Shown: positions 33,081 to 41,526 of the stretch, piece by piece
Layout of the letters: every line of letters begins with the position of its first letter
Numbering within the stretch: position 1 is the stretch's first letter
From: Spirilliplanes yamanashiensis
GTDB lineage: Bacteria > Actinomycetota > Actinomycetes > Mycobacteriales > Micromonosporaceae
Direction of reading: 5' to 3'
DNA length: 64,000 nucleotides
NCBI RefSeq assembly: GCF_016863475.1
Contig: NZ_BOOY01000039.1
Coordinates: forward strand, 62,001 to 126,000
The notes under the pieces: generated by a model
Seen by the model: the letters and a program-made list of their open reading frames with translations, nothing else
Databases searched by the model: none
What the model was told of the DNA's origin: nothing
Translations under genes and position numbers: made by a program

Positions 33081-33773
33081 GTGAACCGGACCGACCGCCT
33101 GTACGCCCTCGTCGAGGAGCTGCGGGCGGTCGCTCCGCGTCCGCGCTCCGCGCGCTGGCTCGCCACCCGCTTCGAGGTCTCCACCCGCACCGTCGAACGC
33201 GACATCAGCGCCCTGCAGCAGTCCGGCGTGCCCATCTGGGCCGAGCCCGGCCGCACCGGCGGCTACGCCCTCGACAAGGCCGGCACCCTGCCGCCGGTCA
33301 ACCTCACCCCCGCCGAGGCCGTCGCCATGGCCCTCGCCCTGCACCGCCTCGCCGGCACCCCGTTCCACGCCTCCGCCGCCACCGCCCTGCGCAAGGTCCT
33401 CGCCGTCATGCCCCCGGCGGCGGCCACCGCCGCCCGCGAGCTGGCCGCCCGCATCCACGTCGCCGGCCCCGGCCCGGCCACCCCCGTCCCCGCCGTCGTC
33501 GCCGACGCCCTCACCGCCCGCCGCGTCCTGCGCATCGGCTACGCCGACCGCGGCGGCGCCCCGTCCGCCCGCGACATCGAACCCCTGGGGTACGTGGGCA
33601 CCCCGCACCACTGGTACCTGGTGGCGTGGTGCCGGCTCCGCGACGCCGTCCGCGCCTTCCGCACCGACCGCATCACGTCGGCCGTACCCCTCGCCGAACG
33701 CGTCACCCGCGACCTCTCCCCGGGCGACATCGACCTGCACGAGCCGGACGTACGCGCCCTCAGCCTCGGCTGA
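33081..33773 (+). CDS. YafY-type HTH/WYL domain regulator
   Basis: 230 residues. N-terminal HTH_11 winged helix (RLYALVEELRAVAP, ARWLATRFEVSTRTVERDIS, ALQQSGVPIWAEPGRTGGY) and a C-terminal WYL domain (RRVLRIGYADRGG, DIEPLGYVGTPHHWYLVAWC, AFRTDRITSA). The WYL signature appears as WYL in HHWYLVAW. TAGCCT ends 6 nt before the GTG, so the transcript is probably leaderless. The VOC gene 95 bp downstream is the obvious candidate target. Confidence 0.9.
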   Translation: MNRTDRLYALVEELRAVAPRPRSARWLATRFEVSTRTVERDISALQQSGVPIWAEPGRTGGYALDKAGTLPPVNLTPAEAVAMALALHRLAGTPFHASAATALRKVLAVMPPAAATAARELAARIHVAGPGPATPVPAVVADALTARRVLRIGYADRGGAPSARDIEPLGYVGTPHHWYLVAWCRLRDAVRAFRTDRITSAVPLAERVTRDLSPGDIDLHEPDVRALSLG

Positions 33774-33868
33774 AAACACCGACACAGGGTTGTCGGTGAG
33801 GGGGTCGAGGCTGGTGTTCGAGCGCGTCGGGAGGGTGCCCGGCGCCACCGGACGGGAGGGCATCCGCG

Positions 33869-34237
33869 ATGAGCGTCAACCAGGTCACGTGGTTCGAGAT
33901 CGGCACCGACCGGCCGGAGGTGGCCGAGCGGTTCTACGGCGAGCTGTTCGGCTGGGGGTTCTCCGACGACGCCGAGCAGAGCATGCCGTACCGGCTGATC
34001 ACCGCGCCGGGGGCCGGTGCGCCCGCCGGTGGGGTGTTCGGCACCAAGGGGGAGGTGCCCAACTATGCCGTGTTCGTGGTGCAGGTGGCGGACGTGGCGG
34101 CGACGTGTGCGGCGGCGGAGGCGGCGGGTGGGAAGGTGCTGGTGCCGCCGCAGCAGGGGGACGGCGCGCTGGTGTTCGCGCACCTGCACGACCCGTCCGG
34201 CAACCACTTCGGGGTGTTCAGTGACGGCACGTCGTGA
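33869..34237 (+). CDS. VOC family protein
   Basis: 122 residues. One complete VOC half-fold pair: QVTWFEIGTDRPEVAERFYG, LFGWGF, YRLITAPG, VQVADVAATCAAAEAAGGKV, HLHDPSGNHFGVF. This matches the common glyoxalase-like group of actinobacteria. Its position directly after a YafY-type regulator suggests it answers to that regulator. Substrate unknown. Confidence 0.88.
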   Translation: MSVNQVTWFEIGTDRPEVAERFYGELFGWGFSDDAEQSMPYRLITAPGAGAPAGGVFGTKGEVPNYAVFVVQVADVAATCAAAEAAGGKVLVPPQQGDGALVFAHLHDPSGNHFGVFSDGTS

Positions 34238-34255
34238 CGGGATAGCCTCGACGGT

Positions 34256-35038
34256 GTGAGCGCTGCCCTGGTGATCGAGAACGACCCGTCGGACGACCTG
34301 CGCCGGCTCGGCGAGTGGCTGACGGGGGCCGGGCTGGCGCTGGAGGTGCGGCGCCCGCACGCGGGTGACGAGCTGCCGGACGCGCTGGACGGGTACGCGG
34401 CGCTGGTGGTCCTCGGGGGCGACCAGAGCGCGTACCCGGCGCCCGACGGCACGCCCGGGGCGCCGTGGTTCCCCGCGCTGGAGTCGCTGCTGCGCAAGGC
34501 GGTGCGGCACCGGGTGCCCACGCTCGGCGTGTGCCTGGGGGCGCAGCTGCTGGCCACCGCCCACGGCGGCACGGTCGAGCGCAGCACGTCGGGTCCGGAG
34601 ATCGGGCCGGGGCTGGTGGGGCGGCGCGACGCGGCCGACAACGACCCGCTGTTCAAGCGGGTGCCGCTGATGCCGGACGTGCTGCAGTGGCACGCCGACG
34701 AGATCGTCGAGCTGCCGTACGACGCGGTGCTGCTGGCGGCGTCCACCCGGTACCCGGTGCAGGCGTTCCGGCTCGGGGACCGGGCGTGGGGGGTGCAGTT
34801 CCACATCGAGGCGGACGCGGACATGTTCGCGTCGTGGGCGGCGCACGACGCGGCGGTGCTGGCGGAGCTCGGGTACGACCCGGAGGTGGTCGTGGCGGCC
34901 ACGGCCGACGTGCTGCCGGACGTCGAGGAGGTGTGGCAGCCGTTCGCGGCGCGGTTCGCGGCGCTGGCGCTGGGCACGCTGCCCGACGCGGACATCCCGG
35001 TGGCGACGCCGCGCACGTTGCCGCTGCTGGGGAACTAG
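34256..35038 (+). CDS. Class I glutamine amidotransferase-like protein
   Basis: 260 residues with the complete triad of a type 1 GATase: nucleophile Cys93 in LGVCLGAQLLA and His183/Glu185 in WGVQFHIEAD, plus the oxyanion turn VVLGGDQSAY. It resembles the stand-alone GuaA-like/YLR126C-type amidotransferases. TAGCCT ends 7 nt before the GTG, so it is likely leaderless. The stop is 2 nt before the glnE start, implying one transcript and translational coupling. Role not established; linkage to nitrogen metabolism is inferred from this position. Confidence 0.88.
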   Translation: MSAALVIENDPSDDLRRLGEWLTGAGLALEVRRPHAGDELPDALDGYAALVVLGGDQSAYPAPDGTPGAPWFPALESLLRKAVRHRVPTLGVCLGAQLLATAHGGTVERSTSGPEIGPGLVGRRDAADNDPLFKRVPLMPDVLQWHADEIVELPYDAVLLAASTRYPVQAFRLGDRAWGVQFHIEADADMFASWAAHDAAVLAELGYDPEVVVAATADVLPDVEEVWQPFAARFAALALGTLPDADIPVATPRTLPLLGN

Positions 35039-35040
35039 CG

Positions 35041-37992
35041 GTGCGGTCCGGCCGCCTCGCCCGGTACGGGTTCCGCGACAACTCCGCCCGCGCCGCCGAC
35101 CTGCTGGGGCCGGACGGCCTGCGGCTGTGGGACGTCGCCGCGCACGAGCCGGCCGACGCCGACGCCGCCGAGCTGCTGACCGCGCTGTCCCGGGCGGCGG
35201 ACCCCGACCTGGCGCTGCGCCAGCTGCACCGGCTGGTGGAGGCGGAGCAGCGGGCGGGCGCGCCGGCGGTGGTCGAGGCGATGGTGGCCGACGCGGGGCT
35301 GCGCCGCCGGCTGGTGGCGGTGCTGGGGGCGTCGTCGGCGCTGGGCGACCACCTGGTGGCGAACCCGGCGGAGTTCCGGGTGCTGGCCACCGGCCGCAAC
35401 GGCCAGGCGCCGGCCGCGGAGGGCGCCCTGGAGCTGGCGACCGACGGGCCGCCGTCGGTGGCGGCGCTGCGGCTGGCGTACCGGCGGGCCCTGCTGCGGG
35501 TGGCCGCGGCGGACCTGACGGCGGGCCGCGGCCTGGAGCAGACGACGGCGGCGCTGTCGGCGCTGGCCGACGCGACGCTGCAGGCGGCGTACGGGATCGC
35601 CGTGGCCGAGCTGCACGGCGGTCCGGAGCCGCGGCTGGCGGTGGTCGCGATGGGCAAGTGCGGCGGCAACGAGCTGAACTACGTCTCCGACGTCGACGTC
35701 ATCTTCGTGGTGGCGGGCGACGACGACATCGCGACGGGCACGACGGTGGCGGCGCGGCTCATCGAGATCTGCGGGCTGGTGGCGTGGCCGGTGGACGCGG
35801 CGCTGCGGCCGGAGGGCAGCCGGGGGCCGCTCGTGCGCACGCTGGCCAGCCACCTGGCCTACTACCGGCGGTGGGCGCGCACCTGGGAGTTCCAGGCGCT
35901 GCTGAAGGCGCGCCCGGCGGCGGGCGACCTGGAGCTGGGCCGCGCCTGGGTGGACGAGCTGGAGCCGCTGGTGTGGCACGCCGCGGAGCGGCCGGAGGCC
36001 GTCGAGGACACCCGGGCGATGCGCCGCCGGATCATCGACAACATCCCGCACAACCAGATGGACCGGGAGATCAAGCGGGGGCCGGGCGGTCTGCGCGACA
36101 TCGAGTTCGCGGTGCAGCTGCTGCAACTGGTGCACGGCCGCACCGACCCGTCGCTGCGCGACCCCGGCACCCTGCCGGCGCTGCGCGCGCTGGTCGCGGG
36201 CGGCTACGTGGGCCGCCAGGACGGCGAGACGCTGCTGCGCGGGTACGTGTTCCTGCGCTCCGTCGAGCACCGGCTGCAGTTGCAGCAGCTCAAGCGCACG
36301 CACGTGGTGCCGACGGACGACGACGCGGTGCGCTGGCTGGCGCACGCCCTGGGTTACACCCACGAGCACGGCCTGAGCGCGGTCGAGGCGTTCCGCCGCG
36401 ACTGGGTGGAGCACGCCGCGAACGTGCGCCGCCTGCACGCCAAGCTGCTGTACCGGCCGCTGCTGGAGTCGGTGGCCCGGGTGTCCGCCGAGGACCTGCG
36501 GATGACGCCCGACTCGGCCCGCAAGCGGCTGTCGCTGCTGGGCTTCGCCGACCCGGCCGGCTCGCTGCGGCACATCGAGTCGCTGACGGCGGGGGTGTCG
36601 CGCACCGCCGCGATCCAGCGCACGCTGCTGCCCGCGCTGCTGCCCGACTTCGCCGACGCCCCCGAGCCCGACCGCGGCCTGCTCAACTACCGCCAGGTGT
36701 CCGACAAGCTGGGCAGCACGCCGTGGTACCTGCGGCTGCTGCGCGACGAGGGCCCGGTGGCGCGCCGGTTCGCCCGGGTGCTGAGCCTGTCCCGGTACGC
36801 CACCGACCTGCTGGTGCGCGACCCGGAGGCGCTGCGGCTGCTCGCAGACGACGCCGAGCTGGTGCCGCGCGCCGCCGACGTGCTGTGCGCCGGCTTCACC
36901 GCGGTCGCGGAGCGGCACGCCGACAGCGACGCGCAGGCCGCGACGGTGGCGGTGCGGGCGCTGCGCCGCCGCGAGCTGTTCCGGATCGCCTGCGCCGACG
37001 TGCTGAGCCGGGCGGGCAGCCTCACCCCGGACCGGCCGGTCGGGGTGGAGACCGTCGGCAGCGGGCTGACCGCCGTCACCGACGCCACCCTGGAGGCGGC
37101 ACTGCTCATCGCCCGGCGCGCCCGGCCCGCGCCGGAAGGCCTGCGGTTCGCGGTGATCGGCATGGGCCGGCTCGGCGGCTACGAGATGAGCTACCCGTCC
37201 GACGCCGACGTGCTGTTCGTGTACGACAAGCCGGCCGGCGTCGCCGACGACGCCGCCAGCTCCGCCGCCCTGGCGATCGCCGAGGAGCTGCGCCGCCTGC
37301 TCGCCGCGCCCGCCCCCGACCCGGAGCTGGGCGTGGACGCCGGGCTGCGCCCCGAGGGCCGGCAGGGCCCGCTGGTGCGCAGCCTCGCCGCGTACGGCGC
37401 CTACTACTCCCGCTGGTCGAAGGTGTGGGAGGCGCAGGCGCTGCTGCGGGCCCGGTTCGTGTGCGGCGACGCCGACCTGGGGGCGGAGTTCGAGGCGCTG
37501 GCCGACCGGGTCCGCTACCCGCGCGACGGCCTGACCCGCGAGCAGATCGTCGAGATCAAGCGGATCAAGGCGCGGGTGGAGACCGAGCGGCTGCCGCGCG
37601 GCGCCGACCCGGCCACCCACGCCAAGCTGGGCCGCGGCGGGCTCGCCGACGTCGAGTGGGCGGTGCAGCTGCTGCAGCTGCGGCACGCCCGCACCGTGCC
37701 GGGGCTGCGCTCCACCCGTACCCTCGACGCCCTGGCCGCGGCCCGCGACGCCGAGCTGCTCGACGGCGGCGACGCCACCGCGATGGCCGCGTCGTGGACC
37801 CTGGCGGCGCAGGTCCGCAACGCGCTGACCCTGGTCCGCGGCCGCCCCACCGACCAGCTGCCGCGGCACGGCCCGGAGCTGGCGGGCACGGTGCAGCTGC
37901 TCGGCGGGCGCGACCCGGGCGAGTTCGTCGACCACTACCTGCGGGTCACCCGGTGGTCGCGCGCCGCCGTGGAGCGCGTGCTCGATGCGTGA
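35041..37992 (+). CDS. glnE: Bifunctional glutamine synthetase adenylyltransferase/deadenylyltransferase
   Basis: 983 residues, full length. Two nucleotidyltransferase domains: the N-terminal de-adenylylation domain with GGNELNYVSDVDVIFV (about 206-225) and the C-terminal adenylylation domain with LGGYEMSYPSDADVLFV (about 707-725). Each is followed by a GlnD/PII-uridylyltransferase-like helical region (MDREIKRGPGGLRDIEFAVQ; AKLGRGGLADVEWAVQLLQL). It sets GS activity according to nitrogen status. The GTG start two bases after the amidotransferase gene fits the conserved N-terminus (GRLARYGFRDNSARAADLL). Downstream gene overlaps by 8 bp. Confidence 0.95.
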   Translation: MRSGRLARYGFRDNSARAADLLGPDGLRLWDVAAHEPADADAAELLTALSRAADPDLALRQLHRLVEAEQRAGAPAVVEAMVADAGLRRRLVAVLGASSALGDHLVANPAEFRVLATGRNGQAPAAEGALELATDGPPSVAALRLAYRRALLRVAAADLTAGRGLEQTTAALSALADATLQAAYGIAVAELHGGPEPRLAVVAMGKCGGNELNYVSDVDVIFVVAGDDDIATGTTVAARLIEICGLVAWPVDAALRPEGSRGPLVRTLASHLAYYRRWARTWEFQALLKARPAAGDLELGRAWVDELEPLVWHAAERPEAVEDTRAMRRRIIDNIPHNQMDREIKRGPGGLRDIEFAVQLLQLVHGRTDPSLRDPGTLPALRALVAGGYVGRQDGETLLRGYVFLRSVEHRLQLQQLKRTHVVPTDDDAVRWLAHALGYTHEHGLSAVEAFRRDWVEHAANVRRLHAKLLYRPLLESVARVSAEDLRMTPDSARKRLSLLGFADPAGSLRHIESLTAGVSRTAAIQRTLLPALLPDFADAPEPDRGLLNYRQVSDKLGSTPWYLRLLRDEGPVARRFARVLSLSRYATDLLVRDPEALRLLADDAELVPRAADVLCAGFTAVAERHADSDAQAATVAVRALRRRELFRIACADVLSRAGSLTPDRPVGVETVGSGLTAVTDATLEAALLIARRARPAPEGLRFAVIGMGRLGGYEMSYPSDADVLFVYDKPAGVADDAASSAALAIAEELRRLLAAPAPDPELGVDAGLRPEGRQGPLVRSLAAYGAYYSRWSKVWEAQALLRARFVCGDADLGAEFEALADRVRYPRDGLTREQIVEIKRIKARVETERLPRGADPATHAKLGRGGLADVEWAVQLLQLRHARTVPGLRSTRTLDALAAARDAELLDGGDATAMAASWTLAAQVRNALTLVRGRPTDQLPRHGPELAGTVQLLGGRDPGEFVDHYLRVTRWSRAAVERVLDA

Positions 37993-39613
37993 GCGCGTCA
38001 CCCCGGCGCCGGTGGTCGCGCTCGCCGCGGTGATCGCGGCCGCCGCGTACCTGCTCGCGCCGCCGCTGGGCACCGACCTCGCCGCGCAGACCGCGCGGGC
38101 CGGGTTCGCGGCGCGCCACGGCCTCGCCGTCTGGGACCTCGGCTGGTACGGCGGCATCTCCCCGTACGGCTACAGCCTGCTGACGCCGTGGCCGATGGCG
38201 TGGCTGGGCGACGGCTACGACGGCCCCCGGCGCCTGGGCGCGCTGGCGCTGGTGGCGTCGGCCGTGCTGCTGGTGGCGCTGCTGCGGCGCACCGGCGCCC
38301 GGCGGCTGCCGCTCGCCGGGCTGCTCGGGGTGCTCGGCCTGGCCGGCAACCTGGTGTCCGGGCGGGTGACGTTCGCCGTCGGGGTGGCGTTCGGGCTGGC
38401 GGCGCTGCTGGCGCTGACCGCCCGGCGGGCGTGGGTGCGGCCGCTCGCCGGTGGGCTGTGCGCGCTGCTGGCCGGCGCCGCCAGCCCGGTCGCGGGCCTG
38501 TTCGTCGGCCTCGCGGCGGCCGCGCTGCTGCTCGCCGACCGGCGCCGGTGGGCCGAGGCCGTCACGCTGGGTGCGGCGGCGGCCGTGCCGATGGGCGTCA
38601 CGTCGGTGCTGTTCGGCGCGGGCGGCACCATGAACATCAGCGCCTGGGACACCGTCCGCGCCGTGACCGCCTCGCTGGCCGTGGCGGCGCTCGTGCCGGC
38701 CCGGCCGGTGCGGGCGGGGGCGCTGCTGTCGGCGGCGGGCGTGCTCGCCGCGGCCCTGGTGCCCACCCCGGTGGGCCTCAACGCGGTGCGGCTGGCGGCC
38801 GTGTTCGCGCTGCCCGTCCTGGCCGGCTACGCGGTGTGGCCCGGCCGGGGCGCCCTCGCCCGGGTGCCCGCCACCGCCGCCCTGGCCGCCGTGCTGGTCG
38901 CCGTCGCGGTGTGGCAGCCGCCCGTCTCGGTCGCCGACCTGCGCAACGCGGGCGACCCGGTGGCCGCCGCGGCGTACACCGCGCCGCTGCGCGCCGAGCT
39001 GGCCCGCCGCGCGCCCGTCGGCCGGGTCGAGGTGGTGCCCACCGCCAACTACTGGGAGGCCGCGTACGTGCCCGCCACCGTGCCGCTGGCGCGCGGCTGG
39101 CTGCGGCAGGCCGACATCGACCGGCACCCGCTGTTCTTCGACGGCACCCTCGACGCGGACAGCTACGCGGCCTGGCTGCGCGACAACGGCGTCGGCCTGG
39201 TCGCGCTCGCCGCCGCCGAGCCGTCCTGGGTGGGCCGCCGGGAGGCCGCCCTCGTCCGGTCCGGGCTGCCGTACCTGACCGAGGTGTGGCGCACCCCCGA
39301 CTGGACCCTGTACGCGGTGGCCGGGGCGCCGTCGGTCGTGCCGGGCGGCGCCGTCGTGGCGTCCACCGAGCGGGAGCTGACCGTCGACGTCACCGCCGCG
39401 GGCGACCACCCGGTGCGCCTGCGCTGGTCGCGCTGGCTGCGGGTGGAGGGGCCGCTGGGGCCCGTGGGGCCGATCGGCATCGCCTCCGACCGGGCCGTCG
39501 TGCGGCCGGGCGGCTGCCTCGCGCGGGCGGGGGAGTGGACCACCCTGCGCGTCGACCGGGGCGGCCGCTACCGCATCTCCGCCGCCCTCACCGGCGCCGG
39601 GCCGCGCTGCTGA
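37985..39613 (+). CDS. Polytopic membrane protein with extracytoplasmic C-terminal region
   Basis: 542 residues. The first ~325 form about ten hydrophobic helices; the region between helices 1 and 2 reads GLAVWDLGWYGGISPYGYSL, resembling the first loop of GT-C type glycosyltransferase or related PTPS-like membrane proteins. The remaining ~215 residues look soluble (VEVVPTANYWEAAYVPATVP and later GRYRISAALTGAG). No Asp-Asp catalytic pair of a classic GT-C enzyme is evident. Starts inside the end of glnE. I do not assign a function. Confidence 0.75.
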   Translation: MRERVTPAPVVALAAVIAAAAYLLAPPLGTDLAAQTARAGFAARHGLAVWDLGWYGGISPYGYSLLTPWPMAWLGDGYDGPRRLGALALVASAVLLVALLRRTGARRLPLAGLLGVLGLAGNLVSGRVTFAVGVAFGLAALLALTARRAWVRPLAGGLCALLAGAASPVAGLFVGLAAAALLLADRRRWAEAVTLGAAAAVPMGVTSVLFGAGGTMNISAWDTVRAVTASLAVAALVPARPVRAGALLSAAGVLAAALVPTPVGLNAVRLAAVFALPVLAGYAVWPGRGALARVPATAALAAVLVAVAVWQPPVSVADLRNAGDPVAAAAYTAPLRAELARRAPVGRVEVVPTANYWEAAYVPATVPLARGWLRQADIDRHPLFFDGTLDADSYAAWLRDNGVGLVALAAAEPSWVGRREAALVRSGLPYLTEVWRTPDWTLYAVAGAPSVVPGGAVVASTERELTVDVTAAGDHPVRLRWSRWLRVEGPLGPVGPIGIASDRAVVRPGGCLARAGEWTTLRVDRGGRYRISAALTGAGPRC

Positions 39614-39655
39614 CGCCGGGCGTTTGCCGCCCCGCGGGACGGGTAGGGCCCGACC

Positions 39656-40801
39656 ATGCGAGCGATGGTGTACCGAGGTCCGTACCGGGTGCGCGTCGAG
39701 GAGAAGGACCGCCCGGCGATCGAGCACCCCAATGACGCGATCGTGCGGGTGACCAGGGCGGCGATCTGCGGCTCCGACCTGCACCTCTACCACGGCATGA
39801 TGCCCGACACCCGGGTGGGCATGACGTTCGGCCACGAGTTCGTCGGCGTCGTGGACGAGGTCGGCCCGTCGGTGCAGAACCTCCGGGTGGGCGACCGCGT
39901 CATGGTGCCGTTCAACATCTTCTGCGGGTCCTGCTTCTTCTGCGCCCGCGGCCTGTACGCGAACTGCCACAACGTCAACCCGAACGCCACGGCGGTCGGC
40001 GGCATCTACGGCTACTCGCACACCTGCGGCGGCTACGACGGCGGGCAGGCCGAGTACGTGCGGGTCCCGTTCGCCGACGTCGGCCCGAGCCTCATCCCGG
40101 ACTGGCTGGAGGAGGACGACGCGGTGCTGCTGACCGACGCCGTCGCCACCGGCTACTTCGGCGCGCAGCTCGGCGACATCGTCGAGGGCGACACCGTGGT
40201 CGTGTTCGGGGCCGGGCCGGTCGGCCTGTACGCCGCGAAGTCGTCGTGGCTGATGGGCGCCGGCCGGGTCATCGTCATCGACCACCTGGAGTACCGGCTG
40301 CAGAAGGCGAAGGAGTTCGCGCACGCCGAGACGTACAACTTCGCCGAGTACGACGACATCGTCGTGCACATGAAGCGGATCACCGACCACCTCGGCGCCG
40401 ACGTGGCGATCGACGCGGTCGGCGCGGAGGCCGACGGCAACCTGCTGCAGCACGTCACGGCGGCGAAGCTGAAGCTGCAGGGCGGCTCGCCGATCGCCCT
40501 GAACTGGGCGATCGACAGCGTCCGCAAGGGCGGCACCGTCTCCGTGATGGGCGCCTACGGGCCGCTGTTCAGCGCCGTGAAGTTCGGCGACGCGATGAAC
40601 AAGGGCCTGACGCTGCGGATGAACCAGTGCCACGTGAAGCGGCAGTGGCCCCGGCTGTTCGAGCACATCCGCAACGGCTACTTCACACCCAGCGACATCG
40701 TCACCCACCGGATCCCGCTGGAGCACATCGCCGAGGCGTACCACATGTTCTCCGCCAAGCTCGACGACTGCATCAAGCCGCTCATCGTCCCGAACGCCTG
40801 A
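39656..40801 (+). CDS. Zinc-dependent alcohol dehydrogenase, formaldehyde-dehydrogenase-like
   Basis: 381 residues of the medium-chain dehydrogenase family. Catalytic zinc ligands in AAICGSDLHLYHG and GHEFVGVVDEVG. The structural-zinc lobe has four Cys (CGSCFFCARGLYANC). The NAD(P) fold shows VVVFGAGPVGLYAAKSSWLM. The long insert NPNATAVGGIYGYSHTCGGY is typical of glutathione-independent formaldehyde-dehydrogenase-like members. TAGGGC ends 6 nt before the ATG (leaderless). The downstream hypothetical gene follows at 20 bp and is probably cotranscribed. Confidence 0.92.
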   Translation: MRAMVYRGPYRVRVEEKDRPAIEHPNDAIVRVTRAAICGSDLHLYHGMMPDTRVGMTFGHEFVGVVDEVGPSVQNLRVGDRVMVPFNIFCGSCFFCARGLYANCHNVNPNATAVGGIYGYSHTCGGYDGGQAEYVRVPFADVGPSLIPDWLEEDDAVLLTDAVATGYFGAQLGDIVEGDTVVVFGAGPVGLYAAKSSWLMGAGRVIVIDHLEYRLQKAKEFAHAETYNFAEYDDIVVHMKRITDHLGADVAIDAVGAEADGNLLQHVTAAKLKLQGGSPIALNWAIDSVRKGGTVSVMGAYGPLFSAVKFGDAMNKGLTLRMNQCHVKRQWPRLFEHIRNGYFTPSDIVTHRIPLEHIAEAYHMFSAKLDDCIKPLIVPNA

Positions 40802-40821
40802 GACCCGCCGGGAGCATCGCC

Positions 40822-41394
40822 ATGCCGTACACGTCGGACAAGCCGAAGCAGGCCGAGACCGCCGAGGAGCTGCGCGCCCGCATCCCGGGCTGGGGGGCCG
40901 ACCTCGACCCGAAGGACCGGCCGTCGGTGCCGAAGGAGCGCTTCGACCCCACCCTCAGCGGCGCGCACTGGGAGTTCCCGGAGCGGCAGGAGGAGAAGTG
41001 GCCGCGGGAACGCTCCATCGAGCACTCGATGCTCACCCCGGTCTTCGGCACGTCGTGCCCGCCGAAGGGCCTGTCCGGGGTGATCCGCAAGTACGCGTAC
41101 GCGCGGTACAGCGAGGGCCGCGCCGCCCACTGGCTGCTGCTGGTCGCCGCCGACCGGGTCGACACCGCCGAGAGCACGCTGCGCTCGTTCGCCACCCTGC
41201 GCCCCGACAACCCGATCACCCAGACCGGCGTGCTGAGCGAGGTGCGCCGGCACGGCTGGTCGTCGCGGGTCGGCCGCAAGCGCGTGGACACCGGCCACCA
41301 GCTGCTCGACCCGATCATCGTCGGGGCGCCGTGGGTCGCCGCCGGCCTGCTGGGGTACGCCGCGATCCGCCGCCTCACCCGGGGCCGCCGGTAA
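40822..41394 (+). CDS. Hypothetical protein linked to the zinc dehydrogenase
   Basis: 190 residues with GGGAG ahead of the ATG. The N-terminal half is charged and Pro-rich (ELRARIPGWGADLDPKDRPS, HWEFPERQEEKWPRERSIEH). The centre (GLSGVIRKYAYARYSEGRAA, HWLLLVAADRVDTAESTLRS) looks folded. A short hydrophobic segment near the C-terminus (IIVGAPWVAAGLLGYAAI) with a basic end suggests a tail anchor. I have seen this type of protein beside such dehydrogenases in actinobacteria, without known function. Confidence 0.75.
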   Translation: MPYTSDKPKQAETAEELRARIPGWGADLDPKDRPSVPKERFDPTLSGAHWEFPERQEEKWPRERSIEHSMLTPVFGTSCPPKGLSGVIRKYAYARYSEGRAAHWLLLVAADRVDTAESTLRSFATLRPDNPITQTGVLSEVRRHGWSSRVGRKRVDTGHQLLDPIIVGAPWVAAGLLGYAAIRRLTRGRR

Positions 41395-41432
41395 CCGGCA
41401 TGTCCCGGTAGCGGCCGGTTCCACCGGCGTCG

Positions 41433-41465
41433 CCACCGGGCGGACACCTGGCGTTCGCCCGGTGG
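41433..41465. terminator. Terminator hairpin
   Basis: Perfect 10-bp arms CCACCGGGCG and CGCCCGGTGG with a 13-nt loop, 38 bp after the dehydrogenase-linked gene and before the phytase-like gene. Confidence 0.7.
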
Positions 41466-41526
41466 TGCGCGGCGCGTCGGGCGGGGCCCGTAGGCAGTGC
41501 GCGTACCCCTCGAACCCGGAGTCCGC

